The notes under the pieces: generated by a model
Database searches by the model: none
Seen by the model: the letters and a program-made list of their open reading frames with translations, nothing else
Told to the model about the DNA's origin: nothing
Part shown: positions 1 to 12,677 of the stretch, in pieces
Position numbering within the stretch: the stretch's first letter is position 1
Layout: each line of letters begins with the position of its first letter
From: Anthoceros angustus
Lineage: Eukaryota > Streptophyta > Anthocerotopsida > Anthocerotales > Anthocerotaceae
Direction of reading: 5' to 3'
Length of the DNA: 64,000 nucleotides
NCBI GenBank assembly: GCA_010909165.1
Contig: MU008171.1
Span: 1,178,001 to 1,242,000 of the forward strand
Program-made: the position numbers and the translations under genes

Positions 1-265
1 GCAGATTTGCGTGGGCCATGTTGCCCCCAGCCATTGATAAATGCAGCGGGGCCTGTTGGCGGGGTTAGCGGGGGATGCACCAGCATGCTAAGGCATGGCC
101 GCTAGGGTCCGGGGAAACACACCAGAATCTCTATCGGGATCTTAACGTCATGTCATCGCCAGCGTGCTTGGACCTACGTAGTGCTGGCTCTCGCGGTTGT
201 AGGTTTTGAAGCCCGTGATTCCAAAGCTCAACTTTCTCCGGTTGTTATGTTGACCTGGAGGAGAA
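1..265. other. upstream region of the PAT10-like gene
   Basis: No coding exon is recognised here. The stretch directly precedes the ATG of the S-acyltransferase gene and probably holds its 5' untranslated region and part of its promoter. No TATA-like box stands out. Confidence 0.4.
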
Positions 266-2319
266 ATGTGGGAACGTGCAGCGCGAAGGTATGGGTGGGC
301 TCTGAAAGTCCTATGGTTTGCAGTTCACGCCGGGTGCATTGGGGGCCTATTGGCTATCGATCAAGATGTCCGCCAGAGTGTGTTGGATCGGAGCTGGTAC
401 TGTTGCTGTTTCGAGATAGTCTTTTTGCTGGCTTTGATTGTACTGAACGCAAAGCACAGCTGGACCTGATGGCGTCTCTTTTGCATCAGGTACGTAGTGG
501 TGTATGTCGTCTTGCTCCTCATCACGACTGTTCTGTACCTCTACACTGCAGGATCGTCTCCCGGGTAGGCCAGCCAATCTCTGCTTTAGTTTTCCATTTG
601 AGGCAGTATGAAGGGCTTGAGATGTAGGTTGGGTCTGTTTGTGCTGGATACTTGAATTCCGACATCTGGTGTGGCCTTTGGCAGCTATGTTGTGGACGTG
701 ATGGAGGAGGATGGCACGTTTGAAGAAAGCGTGAAGGCTGCACAAGAAAGGACCTCAGCGTGGTGGTATTGAAAAATTTCATCTGTCATATACTTGGCTG
801 CATGTAGATACTTGGTGTGAATGGCTGGCCTCTGTATGGAGCCAGCCTGGAATGAAGTCCATGTATTTGCTTTTGACTTCACCTTTGGAAGTCAGGATTA
901 CAGCACACTCCGCAACTTCATCATATGGATCAACGTCTGGAATCAATCAACAGGAGAGGTTGGAGAAAAGTGCTGGCAATGGGAGGCACGTGTCTGGTCC
1001 AGTGTCGGAGACCAGCCCATTGCTAGGTGGAAGCAGTAGCAAGCAGTTCAGAGTTGCAAGCTCTCCCGAAAGAAGCTCTCCTTTAGATCCTCATGTTCTA
1101 CATGACAACAGGTATCTTGCGAGCATGGTAGATGAAGTTTTCTTTGTTACTTACATGTTCATGCTGCTGTGTAGATCTGAACTGGTATCGTGTCGCCTTG
1201 TCATTGATCAGATAGACCTTTTTTGCACACCTACGAGGTTATGGTGTACTGGAGCATGCCTTTTGCTGATTGATCTCGAATGTCGTCTTGTCCCAACAGT
1301 TGGCGCTGTTCATATTGTCGTGTCTTGCAGGTATGTCAGCTAAAGCTTGTCATTTTGAAACTTCACAGATGTTCCTTTTGCGATAAGATGGTGTGACAGA
1401 TGTCATGCTGTTTTGATGCAGCCATTGCGCACCAAGCACTGCCATGACTGTAACAAATGTGTGCTTCGTTTTGATCACCACTGTGTGTGGTTGGGTACTT
1501 GTGTTGGACAACAGAATCATTGTAGATTTTGGTAAGCATGTTGGTTTACGTTTTCCAGAGCAGTATGACACCGTAGTGCAGTGGGAGCAGGTTGATGGCT
1601 TTCAACAACTCAGGGCTCATCGTGTGCTGTTATGGTGAATGTACAGGTGGTTTGTAACAGGCCAGACGACGTTGTGTGCCTGGACAACGATTCTCTACTT
1701 CATGTCTTTCAGCAAGAAGAGCTCGCGTGAAGGGTAAGCTGTGACCGAAACGTTCACATTGCGATTAGGTGAGGGTCCTCTAACTCTATCATCGACGTCT
1801 CATGACTATGTGGTGCAGAATCCCAAAGGGCGCCATTTTGCTGGTCGTGTCTGTGTCTCTTCTGACGTGCCTGATGTTTTTGGTGACGCTTCTGGCATTC
1901 CACACGTGCGTCTTCCCCCACCTTGCCCTCTTTGCCTTGATAGTCACCAAGCTTCTCACTGACTTTTTCAACTTGATGCGGTCCACAGCTACATGGTGGT
2001 GACCAATCAAACAACATATGAGATGACGAGACGCAAACGAATCCCTTATCTCAGGTCATCCTATATGCCTGGGAGGGTGTTCTTGCAAGTGGTTCTAGAG
2101 AATTAAAGCACTACACCCTGCTAAATCAAGCGTTGGGTGTGTTGTGCGTGCAGAACGATGCCAGCCAACGTCCACCCTTTCAGCAGGGGTTGCAAGAAAA
2201 ACATACATGACTTCTGCTGCACCCCTTCGGATGCTCACCCTATTTATCAGCTCCCTGCACCGGACCAGCTGGAGAGGCCTTACAGGTGCTGGGGAAGCAG
2301 ATATGTGAACTGCGTATAG
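266..2319 (+). CDS. PAT10: DHHC-type protein S-acyltransferase, PAT10-like
   Basis: A palmitoyltransferase that adds fatty acyl groups to cysteines of membrane proteins; Arabidopsis PAT10 acts at Golgi and tonoplast. Exons that join in phase are 266-396, 490-564, from 685, 1300-1330, 1422-1531, 1647-1733, 1819-1915, 1989-2054 and 2154-2319. The DHHC cysteine-rich domain is complete: a CSYC pair, then HCHDCNKC, then [11 protein letters not shown] with the catalytic cysteine, then NHCRF. Two hydrophobic segments lie before it (exons 1-2) and two after it (exons at 1647 and 1819). The C-terminal part contains NVHPFSRG and NIHDFCC, which fits the PAT10 group. The start is the first ATG before the first membrane segment. 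The stop is reached by reading through a possible donor at 2286. The middle linker (about 745-1115, Ser-rich, ending before 1300) has uncertain exon borders. Confidence 0.85.
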
Positions 2320-3348
2320 GAGGGCATGCCCTCCCAGTGGCCTGAAGAGGTCGGACTGTGCGGATTTTTTGTCCTGAATACTGAGTAGAAGGCACAGTGC
2401 CACCACCTACATAGGTACTCACAGGTGTGTGTGAGCCATGTATTAATCGAGGTGGTCATTGTGAGTAATGCCATTTTGGGCTGCCGCTCTGCTGTCCTGC
2501 GCTGTACTCTTTGTGCTGTGTGCTGTTATGTCGTCGCTCGGCGGGGAAAAGCTTGTTGGTCGAGGTTGTAACAGGACAGGCCAGGCAAGCCATCGGTCAC
2601 GGTGGCGATGCACATAGAAAGTGAAGGACCGAAAGGCGCGCGTTCCAGCTTCCAGGTACATGTGCAGACCAAAATGGGTTGTTGCAGAACAGCGACCCAT
2701 CATGAACGGTCTGACCGTCACCAGGTGTCCTCTTGACGATACGAGGAGGAGCGAGGAGCAAGCATCAATCGTCTGGGTGCACTGCCGGCTACTGCGCTGG
2801 CCCCCACGTGGAGCCCTTTCTTCGCGTTTCTTCTACAGAAGTACGTGTACATACTACGCATTTACGTGGAGATACTAGTACGTAGTATGGTAATTTGCTA
2901 GTGGTAGTGGCGGTGGACCCCACCCTAAGCTTATCCTCTCTACTCCTTGTTAACTCTTTGTTTTGGTTGTAGTCTTTTATCAGAAAGCTGAACTCGACTC
3001 GCAGAGACTTTATGGACAGGGCATACATGGACATAGTGTGTATGTATGTCGATATATGCGGTGGCTGTGCGTTGGTGCCAACGTTCAGCTCATGTCACTT
3101 ACTCCCCCAGTGTTTTGTCTACGGACCGTGAAGTTTGAGTAAAAGTGTAATGAATTAGAGGAACGAGTAGGAGGCATTCGGGATTATACGCTGGTAGCTT
3201 GATTGACGACCAAACCAGAGCCCAGCGTGGAAGCGGCTAAAAGCAGGTGACTACATATGTACATAGTTGTTTTTGGGCGATATCTTGAGAAGGTCTGCAG
3301 CAATTTCTCCGGGCTCACGTTCCTTGACCTTCACTTATTGTACGGGAG

Positions 3349-3391
3349 TGCTGGGTGCTGGGTGCTGGGTGCTGGGTGCTGGGTGCTGGGA
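3349..3391. repeat. GCTGGGT heptamer microsatellite
   Basis: About five to six perfect tandem copies of a 7-bp G-rich unit, lying in the intergenic region between the acyltransferase and receptor-kinase genes. Confidence 0.85.
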
Positions 3392-4094
3392 TGCAGGGGC
3401 GCGTCGGCGCTTTCTGACGCATTTGGTGTTGGGGGTTTTGAAATGCTTGACGCCGGGCATTGAATTCGTTCTCTCCTGGTTTTGTGGAAGAGATGTTTCT
3501 TCCCATCATGTATGTGGCCATCTTTTTTTTTGTGGTTACAGTCTACAAGCCCAGGGCATGGAGCCATGGGCCCCCATGCCTGTCTTCCATCCATCAGCTC
3601 CCATTCGCTCATGACGAGACACGGACTCACGGACATTGGACGGCCAGAGCGACCGGACCCTTTGGGTGGAAACTGGAAAGCCGTGGGGTCTTCCTCGTGG
3701 TTTGAGGAAACGGGCACCTGCGTGCATCGACTCACGTCATCACAGAGTATGTATGCATGTGATGAATTCCTGGTCAGCATACATGCCGCGGTACGTATGT
3801 TCGTAAAGAACGATGATATGATGAGATCCTCATTGGATGCGATGCGATGCGATGCGATGCATCCATCCACAGCCTGTCCCGACTCCCACAGTGTGTAAAA
3901 TAGCAGGACAAAAGGGATCGGGATTTGCGGGTGATGGGATGCCAGTGCCAGCCGCGTTGACAGCGGACACGGTCCCGGGGCCTGCCGCCTGGGGCCCGGC
4001 CTCCAGCCCCCAGAGGGAGTCCAAATGTGGGCGGTACCGGCGCCCACTGCAGTGCCACAGTGCAAGTGCACCACAAGCCTGGGCCCGACTCACG

Positions 4095-4128
4095 ACTCAC
4101 CACTCACCACTCACCACTCACCACTCAC
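4095..4128. repeat. CTCACCA heptamer microsatellite
   Basis: Four to five near-perfect tandem copies of a 7-bp unit about 500 bp upstream of the receptor-kinase ATG. Confidence 0.8.
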
Positions 4129-4624
4129 GCTCAGAGGACGGAAACGGGAAAGTCGCGTCTCTATCTCGGTTCTCCCAGCGACCGTGTTCGTTGGCAGGCT
4201 GTAAGCCCAGCCCAGTCCAGCCCCCTGCCGCCCTCTCCTCTCTCCGTTGGCCAACCCCTCTGGAGTCTGGAGTCTGGAGTCTGGACCCGAGGTTCCCGTC
4301 CCATGGCCTAGGCGCCACCGCTGCTGCTGCCCCCTGACCCTGACCTCTACCCCCAGTCGGCGCCCACTCTGCTTGCCTCCCCTCGCACCTCCCACCTCCC
4401 ACCTCCCGCAATTCCCCATCTGTCCTCGCTTCATCCCGCTCTAATTTCTCTCCAACCCACTCCCCGCTGCGGGAGCGGCACCGCCCACCAGCTGCGGAGG
4501 TCCCGCCAGTGCCGAGATCTGCACTCTGTGCTACCGGAATTCGGAGCCCGGGAGCGGGAGAGTGGGAGGTTAGACTCTAGGAGCTTTCTGTTAGTGGGTA
4601 CTAGTAAGGGGCGGAAGGGAGGGA

Positions 4625-7600
4625 ATGGCCGGCAGGAGCTGCCGCCCGGTGGCCGCGCTGCTGCTCCTGCTCTGCGCTTTGCACCTCTCCTGCCGCCCGG
4701 CGCAGTCGGTGTCCGTGCCCGAAGGTGAGTGCTTCGTCCTTCCCTCCTTCCGCGCTTGTAATTTTGTCTCCGCTGCTCACCGATCCGGTGGCCGTCCCCA
4801 CGCGCAGCAAATGCGTTGCAGGCATTGAGCGTTGCCTGGAATGGGAGGGACGCGCTGGGCTGGACCTCCGCCGATGTTTGCTCTTGGAAGGGGGTGACGT
4901 GCTCCCCCGACAACTCCCAGGTCCAGCAACTGTACGTGAACTTCCCCTCCCTCTCCTGGCGCATCCTCTTGCCTGTTCCTTTCGTTTGCGGCTCGTCTCA
5001 CGAGTGGGCTTACTTTGGGCTGGGAATGGCAGGAACTTGCAAAGCGAGAATGTGACTGGAAGTATTCCCCCGGACATCGGGGGCCTTGTCAACCTCCAAA
5101 TTGTGTGAGTTCCCTTCATCCTCGGATTGCATCCGCTTCGCAAGCATGGGAATATCCGGTTACTGACCTTACGTGGGATCGCAGTCAATTGGCCTTCATG
5201 ACTGGGCTTGGCGGCCAGCTTCCCGCACAGCTGGGTCTGCTCATCAATTTGGGCACGCTGTACGTCGCCTCACTCCACCAAGTTGGTCATGCTTGCTTGC
5301 TTTCGTTTTGCGTCTCGCTTTGAACACGCGTTCTGGTGCTGCAGGAATCTGCAACAATGCGCCTTTTCTGGACCTATTCCCAGTGAGCTAGGTCAACTGA
5401 AGAATCTCAAGTTCTTGTACGCTACCCAACATGCTTTCGATGAGCTAGTCTATGCTGCCTGAGTGCTTGTCTTCGAGATGAAGTGGGTGATGATTATACA
5501 ACCACTCCAGCTCCTGAATGGGCTCGGTTTGCCGTGACAGGGCATTGAATGGCAACAATCTTAACGGAGGAATACCTTCCGAGCTTGGTGGTCTTGCCCA
5601 ACTGTACTGGTTTGATTTGTCTGATAATCAACTCGAGGGATCGATTCCAGTGTCTTCAGCTTCTCCGACTAATAGTGGCGTGGACAATCTCACCAGTCTC
5701 ATCCACATGTGAGACTCTCTCTGTGCTGGACCAGTTTTCCCGCAGATTGTGTGCAAATTGGCTCATCTGTGTCTCAGGCGTGTTTGCTCACCTCCAACTT
5801 CCTATGTGCGCCAGGCACTTCAACAACAACACTCTGTCAGGGGTGATACCGGTTGAAATACTCAGTCTCCCCAAGCTACTTCATCTGTGAGGGCCTTTAC
5901 CGAGTTGCCACTCAGCTTGCTTTTCTGTCTCACCCCTTGCCTAATTCGCTTCCTTTTCTCATCTTTGTGAGCAGATTACTGGACTCGAACAATTTTGGTG
6001 GACCAATTCCTCCTGAAATTGGAAATCTTCAGAGCTTGGAGATCCTGTACGTTCTGCAACTGATCTGATTTACCATTTGCTCACGTACTGTTGGACGAGC
6101 CAATTTCGGTGGACTAACCCACGGAAAGTGATGCTGCAGGAGGCTTCAACACAACGGCTTCATTGGTGACATTCCTGCGGAAATCTCTCGAATCAGTACC
6201 CTGACGGAGTTGTACGTGTCTACAACATGTTTTCCTTTCCTTTCTGTGGGGTTCCCGCATTTGAGTAGTGATAATGCTTTCTTTTCATTCCTTCACGAGG
6301 ATCAAAAGCTCGTCATCGACACCTCAGTGCTCACATCATCGAGTTTGCTGGTTTCCAGGCATCTCAATGACAATCATCTAAGTGGGACTGTACCAGATCT
6401 ATCAGTTGGGGGAGGATTGGGTAACCTTACATTGTTGTAAGTGATATCCAGCAGCCCTTATCCTGCATCGTATCCGGAGTCACGTATTGTTGTTCCTGAA
6501 TTGAGCTCAAATTGTGTGTCCCAGGGACGTGAGCAACAACAACTTCAGTTCTCAACCGTTTCTTCCATTCGTCCAAAATTTCCAATATCTTGTGACGTTG
6601 TAAGCCTTTGATTGAGCTTCTTTCCCTCTTGGCGACTGGATGTGTAGATACGAGTAAGATAAGCCTGCTAACTGTCATTCTCCATGTAGCGTGGCGACCA
6701 ACTCCAATCTGGTGGGACCGATCCCCTCTAGCGTCTTCGCTTTGAAAGGCCTGAAAGAATTGTAAGTTTTACAACGTAAACATCCGTGTGCCTCTTGGAC
6801 CGGCCTGCGAATGCTGCTGCTTGCCCACGAGGTTCACCGTTAACAGTCATGGTTTACCTCTTGGCTGTCGTCTTTTGATTCGCAGGATTCTGAGCAACAA
6901 TGCCTTGAATGGGACCTTGCGATTTGGTACCCTTGTTTCATCGGCTCTGGACATAGTTTTACTGGACAACAATGGGATCGACGCTGTTGCACAACCGCTC
7001 CCGACGAACAGCTTTGAACAGATTTTGTAAGTGCATGGTTTTAGACTGTTGGACTTTTCATGTACTCACTGGTTCGAGGAGTCAAGTTGTCTCATTCTCT
7101 GCCAATCTGTGAGTGCAGGCTGCTGAATAACCCCGTGTGTAACAACGGGGGCGGGGGCTTGCCAAGCTCTTGGTGTATGGCAGAAGCTGCACCGCTTGTC
7201 TACTCTCAACAGAAGTGTCGCGGAGCAAAGTGCGATGGAACCAAGAGGCTGAATCGGGTCTGCGAATGCCACTTCGCTCTGGCTGTGACCATTCAATTGA
7301 CATCGCCGCCTTTCTCATTCGTAAACGACGACAAGGTGACGCAGTTTGAGGCTCTTTTGTCTCTGCAAACGTCCACACAGGCTGTCGTGCCAACTGCACA
7401 ATCTGCGCCCAACACCCGTATCAAGATGGACACACTGTTCTTCGCTAGTGACGGTGGAGATTTGGATATTGTTACTGCGCGTGATATAGTGGCAAACCTG
7501 TCAAGCCAAGTGATTTCGATTGCAGGATTTGGTCCCTATCTGGTTTACACACCTCCTCCTATCGAGTATCCTCCTCTGAGTAAGAACATCTGTCCCAGTG

Positions 7601-9102
7601 ATTGTCTGGCTTGCTTGCTGGAACGAGTTTTTTTTCCTAATTGCCCCGGTGCGTGTTCAGTTCTTTCCGGCAAATCAAAAATGTCAACTGGGGCGGTGGT
7701 CGGGATAATTGTAGCGGCTTTGGTCGTTGCGCTTCTCGTTGCTGCAATAGCATGGTATGCCTTTAGGCAGAAGAAGAGGGCTGAGAAGGCTGAAGGGATA
7801 AGCAAGCCATTTGGTACGTGTTTGGTTAGAGATACAGTCTTGACATCTGCGTGATTCCTTGTGGTGCCTGCCTGCTAATTTTATTTTTTTACTTCTGCAG
7901 CTTCATGGCCCGGAAAGGGAACAGGAGATGGCGGGGCTGCTCCCCAATTGAAAGGGGCTCGATGGTTCTCATTTTCGGATCTGAAAAAAGCTACAGGCAA
8001 TTTTGTTGATAGTAATGAGATTGGAGTGGGAGGTTATGGCAAGGTTTACAAAGGCAGACTGGAGACAGGAGAGGTTGTGGCCGTGAAGAGGGCGCAAGAA
8101 GGCTCGATGCAAGGGGCGGCTGAGTTCAAGACGGAGATAGAACTTCTTTCCAGGGTTCATCACAGGAACCTTGTGGGGCTTGTTGGCTTCTGTTATGAAC
8201 AAGGGGAGCAGATGTTGGTCTACGAGTTCATGGCAAATGGCACATTGAGGGAGCACCTTCTTGGTTGGTACTCGTCCGACTGCTCCTCTTCTGCCCCTCA
8301 TTCTTAAGTTATCCTAGTTGGCATGTTTGTTGAAAATGTATGGTTCTGCTTTCACTGCAGGTAAGATTGGGGTCCCTCTCAGCTGGAGCCTAAGATTGAG
8401 CATAGCGGTGGGCTCGGCTAGAGGGCTTGCTTACCTGCACGACCTAGCCAATCCACCAATCATTCACCGAGATATCAAGTCCAGTAACATTTTACTGGAT
8501 GAGAAGATGACTGCGAAGGTGGCTGATTTCGGCCTCTCCAAACTGGCACCAGATGGCGATGGCAAGGCTCACGTTTCAACACAGGTCAAGGGCACGCTGG
8601 TAAGTGATTTGGGTGTAGGTGTGTGGAGCGTCCTTTGCTTTCTTGAAGTTGCGGCAGTCTCTTTACCTCTAGACCTTCACTGTTACAGGGATATTTAGAC
8701 CCCGAATACTACATGACACAACAGCTGTCCGATAAGAGTGATGTTTACAGCTTTGGTGTAGTCCTCCTTGAGATCATCACAGCCAAGCAGCCTATAGAGC
8801 GAGGGAAGTACATTGTGCGTGAAGTGAAGACAGCACTGGATAAAGGGGGCATGGCTGCTTTCCGATCTCTCCTCGACCCATTCCTCACAGACTACAATCC
8901 CCAGGATCTGAAGACGTTCTTGGACCTCGCACTTCGATGCGTAGAAGAGGCTGCAGCAGATCGACCAACCATGGGGGAGGTTGTAAGGGACTTGGAGGCT
9001 CTGATGGGACACAGCTACCCCGACTCCGGCAACGTCGCTGTCAATGTGAACGACAAGTTTGATTCAGGGGACTATACCACACTCCCTCCGGCAGCTCGAT
9101 AG
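4625..9102 (+). CDS. LRR receptor-like kinase, subfamily VIII-1 (HPCA1/CARD1-like)
   Basis: A plasma-membrane receptor kinase. Exon 1 (4625-4724) encodes a signal peptide with a long leucine run. Exon 2 (4808-4931) encodes the LRR N-cap with CSWKGVTC. A series of mostly about 72-bp exons (from 5033 on) each encode one LRR, for example [17 protein letters not shown], with the same splice phase. The juxtamembrane ectodomain (7119-7675) has a Cys cluster ending in CEC. A transmembrane helix of Val/Ala/Ile lies at about 7690-7770. Kinase exons are 7901-8263, 8361-8599 and 8689-9102. They contain the glycine loop [15 protein letters not shown] with the ATP lysine, [14 protein letters not shown] and GYLDPEYY, so the kinase looks catalytically competent. 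The layout matches Arabidopsis LRR-VIII-1, which includes the peroxide/quinone sensor HPCA1/CARD1. The ligand here is unknown. Its 3' end faces the GPDH gene. Confidence 0.9.
7690..7770 (+). other. transmembrane segment of the LRR receptor kinase
   Basis: An uninterrupted run of Val, Ala, Ile and Leu residues after SGKSKMSTG is followed by a basic stop-transfer sequence ([10 protein letters not shown]). It separates the ectodomain from the kinase. Confidence 0.85.
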
Positions 9103-9578
9103 TGTGGAATTTTCAGAGCACGGAGTTATTTCTAGGCCTCTTCTGAGTCGGGCTCTGAGGCGTTGAGCGTCTCTTCATCTGGGGCCTTTCGTCCATGTTC
9201 CCCGAGAGAGCAGATTTGGAGTCGCATTGTGGATTCGGGTGCACGTTGCCAAGCTGGAAGAGGCGGGGATTCGAGCAAGTCGGTGGAGCCGGCTGAGATC
9301 CTGTATGAGTCTGAATCCCATTTCGTGCATTTAGAAGTTCTGTGGTGTGAGTTGTCTTGCTTGTGGTGATCTGAGAGCTTCGATGCGTGGACGGCGTTCC
9401 ACATTTGGTTCATGAGCGTGGGCATGAATGGATTGCCACGCCTCTGAATTGTAGTATTTAAATTGTACAACACAGTATGCACAATCAACAGTGGAGTCTG
9501 CACACCTGTGACTCACTAGATCAGTACTCTCTGCAGTTTTTCGCTCCTCCAATGGACCATTTGTCTTGCAGTCTTGCC
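9103..9578. other. convergent 3' intergenic region
   Basis: About 475 bp between the stop codons of the receptor kinase (+) and glycerol-3-phosphate dehydrogenase (-). It probably holds both 3' untranslated regions. No other feature is seen. Confidence 0.5.
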
Positions 9579-11737
9579 TCAAGGCTGCTTCACAACGGCT
9601 TCCTCGATCTCGGTGGGAGTGTGCTCGCTGTACTCCACGATGGATGCAGGCGGAAGGTGGCCTGTGGCAATTGAGTGAACGGTCGAAAAGAGTGGAAAGG
9701 CCTGTTCCCAGCCCCTGGCTTTGAGCACTTCGAACACCTCCGCTGCTGTCAGCACACCCTGCCGTCCAAGCTGTTTGTCAGCCGTCTGCAAGGTGACAAG
9801 CAAAGGGTGGGCAAGGACGTACATGTACCGGTGACCATGAACATCTGTACCTGGAGCTTCTGTCCTTGTAGCAGTTCTGCTTCCAGCTCGTCAAATGAGC
9901 TGCCGGATTCCAAGGGCCCACGTGATCAGCTCCAGTTTAAGGTTACAGAAGACCAACAACCTTAAAGAAAGGAAACACGAACCGTTTGCCACCGGCCTTG
10001 GCGAATGCATCGGCTACCTTTCTGTTGCGACCGCCAACTGCGTGAGTGACAAGTGGAGCATACAATGAGGCTACAGTTACAGAGAGAGATTTCAGGGCTT
10101 CCGCAAAGTTGATGCGAAGGAGTGGCAACATTACGGCAAGTAGTGATGAGATCAGCCACTCCACAGCTCTCAAAGAACGTTGTGTCCCGTACTGAGGGGA
10201 ATAGCTTCTTCGAAAACGAGCGCATCTCACTGAAGCCGATTCTCATTATTGCGGCCTGCATCCAGTCAAGTCTGGCTTGGTGATTGCAAGCAAACTGATT
10301 CCCAGTGATGTTTGCTGTTCAAGCTTGGAGAACATGCATACCTTGGTATTGTTGCCCATCTGCAACCCATCCACCAAACCTATCAAGCAGATGATGTGCA
10401 TCAGTACCAGGCCGACGGTATACAGATCTTCAGCTACAAGATCTCTCTGTACATACCTGCGGCTATGGCAACGACATTTTTCAATGTTCCACAGAGCTCC
10501 ACACCCTCCACGTCTTGCACCTGCGGAAGACCACCCACTTAAGAAACTTGAGGCATATCCTTCGACCAGCATTTGAGGTCTGGAATCTCACCGCGGTCAC
10601 TTTGAAATAGGGTGTAGCAAAAGCTTGCACCCATCTGTCTGCTGTGTTCCTGTCTCCTCTGTAACCAACAGTGGCCTCGCTGAAGAGTTCAATCGCTATC
10701 TGCCCGGCCGAGAAGACAAGGATAAGCCAATTTCTATTGTTTCAGTTCGTCGACACCCATATGCCAAAAACATGAAGTACCTCGTTAGCAATATTGGCTC
10801 CCATGAGAACAGAGCATTCTATACCAAGCTGCTCTGAAATCTCGGCAGAAACCATGCGGGGACCCTCCTTTTTCACCTGCGAAGGAATACGAGGAACTCC
10901 TTAGACGGAAAAATGTTGACAACATTTGCATCCTAGATACACATGGTGTGCACTCACCTCCATCCCTTTAATCAATGAAATGGCCTTAGCATCACTCCGT
11001 ATCTTTCCTTTGATCCTCCTGCAGATTCCTTGAATGAACTGATGTGGGGTGACGAAAACCAGCATGGTGGCATCCCTGACTGATCAAAGCAGCCGAGGGT
11101 TGATAACACACCACAAAACATTTCGAGTACCAAAATTGTATTCTCTTCGGAGGAAAAGAAAAGCTGCAACAGTACCTGTGTTCTCGAGGTCAGGATCAGC
11201 CACGACATTCTCACCCAGGTGAATACCCGGCAGGTACTTGGCATTCACCTGAAACGTCAATGGCTAGAAGCATCAGAGGTGGAGCTCCATCAATGATTGA
11301 AAATTCTGTACACTGTCTCAAAAAAATGTTGGGGTCTGTGAGATGATAGGTCTGTGATCCTGATATATCACCTTCGTTTGATTGATGTGTTCAGAAAGTT
11401 TGGCTCCACAAGGTAAAATTTCCTCGTACACCCACATCCTCACCTCATCTGCGGATGCACTCCACACAGAAACATATGTATCTCATCTGCCAGACCAGCA
11501 CACTACCTCCTTCCCCGTGACGAAAAGCTGGACAAGCACTGGGCTGAACGCACCATGGAAAGAGAGCTGGGAACGCGCGTTGCTGGCCAGCAGCTTGGCT
11601 GCCACACTACCCCAATTTCCGCTCCCAATAACTGCAATTTTTTGCTTTCCAACAGCCAATGCATCGCGTTCGCCATTATGTTGCACACCGTCACTCAGAG
11701 GCTGGGCATCAACCACAAGCTCAAGCCCTGGAGCCAT
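9579..11737 (-). CDS. NAD-dependent glycerol-3-phosphate dehydrogenase
   Basis: It interconverts dihydroxyacetone phosphate and sn-glycerol-3-phosphate using NAD(H), supplying the glycerol backbone for lipids and a redox shuttle. The first exon ends near 11557 and carries the Rossmann motif VIGSGNWGSVAAKLL. Later exons give EVRMWVYEEILP (about 11425), a segment with PDLEN (about 11190), MLVFVTPHQF (about 11060), LMGANIANE (about 10800), FSEATVGYRGDRN (about 10660), GTLKNVVAIAAG (about 10480), MGNNTK (about 10345), then MRIGFSEM and FFESCGVADLITTC (about 10180), NRKVADAFAKAGGKR (about 10010) and FDELEAELLQG (about 9880). The last exon has GVLTAAEVFEVLKARGW. The whole family sequence is present in order with consistent phase. 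The start is the first ATG; the frame is open upstream but has no other ATG there. Confidence 0.92.
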
Positions 11738-12677
11738 GGCCTGTGGTCGCAGCAAGAAAATGCCGCACAGATGAACTAACGCTATAGCAGTCCTCGCCGT
11801 CAGGCTGAATCTCGTCTTCTAACTGGCAGGGGACGCCAGAAACATTCCCAAACAAACAGCACCTGCCTCTTTGGGAAGAATGGCCAGCGAAATCCGCATG
11901 CAGCTGAGCTGATAGCAGCGGCACGCACGCACCGGGATGGGATGCTGCTGATTCCACAACAGGTGGATCGAATGGCTAATTGTTGGACAGTGAGGTTGTC
12001 CTCTTGCTCTGGGATTCGCGGGAGGTTTCACCTGCTCCTCAACTTGCCCAACACCTCTCTCTTCCAGGACCGCAGTGGCAGGCCCGACCGACTCCCGCAT
12101 CCCCGTGTCGTCCAGCGATTGTTCCTAGGACAAACATTCGAAAGGAGACCTCCGCGGCGGACAGCGCTTCAGTTCCTGGACACCCACATTGGGATGTGCG
12201 ACCCTGCGTCTCCCCTTGCACAGCTCCGAATTTCGAAGCTCCGACCCTCCGGAGAGGCCAAGAAGGCGGCATCGGGCTTCCCGCTCTGAACAGCCCCGCT
12301 CGTCCCCTGGAGCTTGGGACGGACGTCCTCTCTGCTACAGTTGATCAGCGGTTGATGCTTCATTTCTGGGATGAAGAGTAGGACTCCGGGCATACACTGG
12401 ATGTACGCGACAAGCCAGCATGCTGGTCTCATCTGGAGAAAAATTGGATCACACTAGTTGTCAGACCCAGGCTCGCGAGATCTGGAGATACTCTGTAGCT
12501 AGCTTATCTCCGTCTGCCTTATCCGTCTGCGCCATGTATCACTCTCATGAGAGTCTCTGGCGGTAGCGCTATCTGGTCCGGATAGGGACAAGCACATGGG
12601 TTGCTGTACAGTGTACAGAAGGGTGGTGGTGAACATGAGCCCGCCCTCGCCCAGCTGCCGGGATGCATTAAACCCTC
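11738..12677. other. intergenic: GPDH promoter and CSP41b 3' region
   Basis: About 940 bp between the GPDH start and the CSP41b stop, both on the minus strand. Open frames on either strand lack recognisable domains. Nothing further is supported. Confidence 0.45.

Larger units (their letters stand above)
2320..4624. other. intergenic region with several heptamer microsatellites
   Basis: About 2.3 kb without a convincing gene; long open frames here have no protein-like features. It should contain the PAT10-like 3' end and the receptor-kinase promoter. Short tandem repeats: GCTGGGT-type heptamers at about 3349-3391, five GATGC units at 3836-3860, CTCACCA heptamers at about 4095-4128, TCTGGAG heptamers at about 4258-4284, and ACCTCCC heptamers at about 4387-4407. 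Confidence 0.6.

Noticed and set aside
3331-4074. A 247-codon minus-strand open frame
   Set aside because: It runs through heptamer and pentamer repeats, has no domain, and has overlapping frames of similar length. No splice-supported gene is seen.
11942-12381. Overlapping plus-strand open frames between GPDH and CSP41b
   Set aside because: They have no recognisable motif and several overlapping frames of equal length, in what must be promoter and 3' untranslated sequence.
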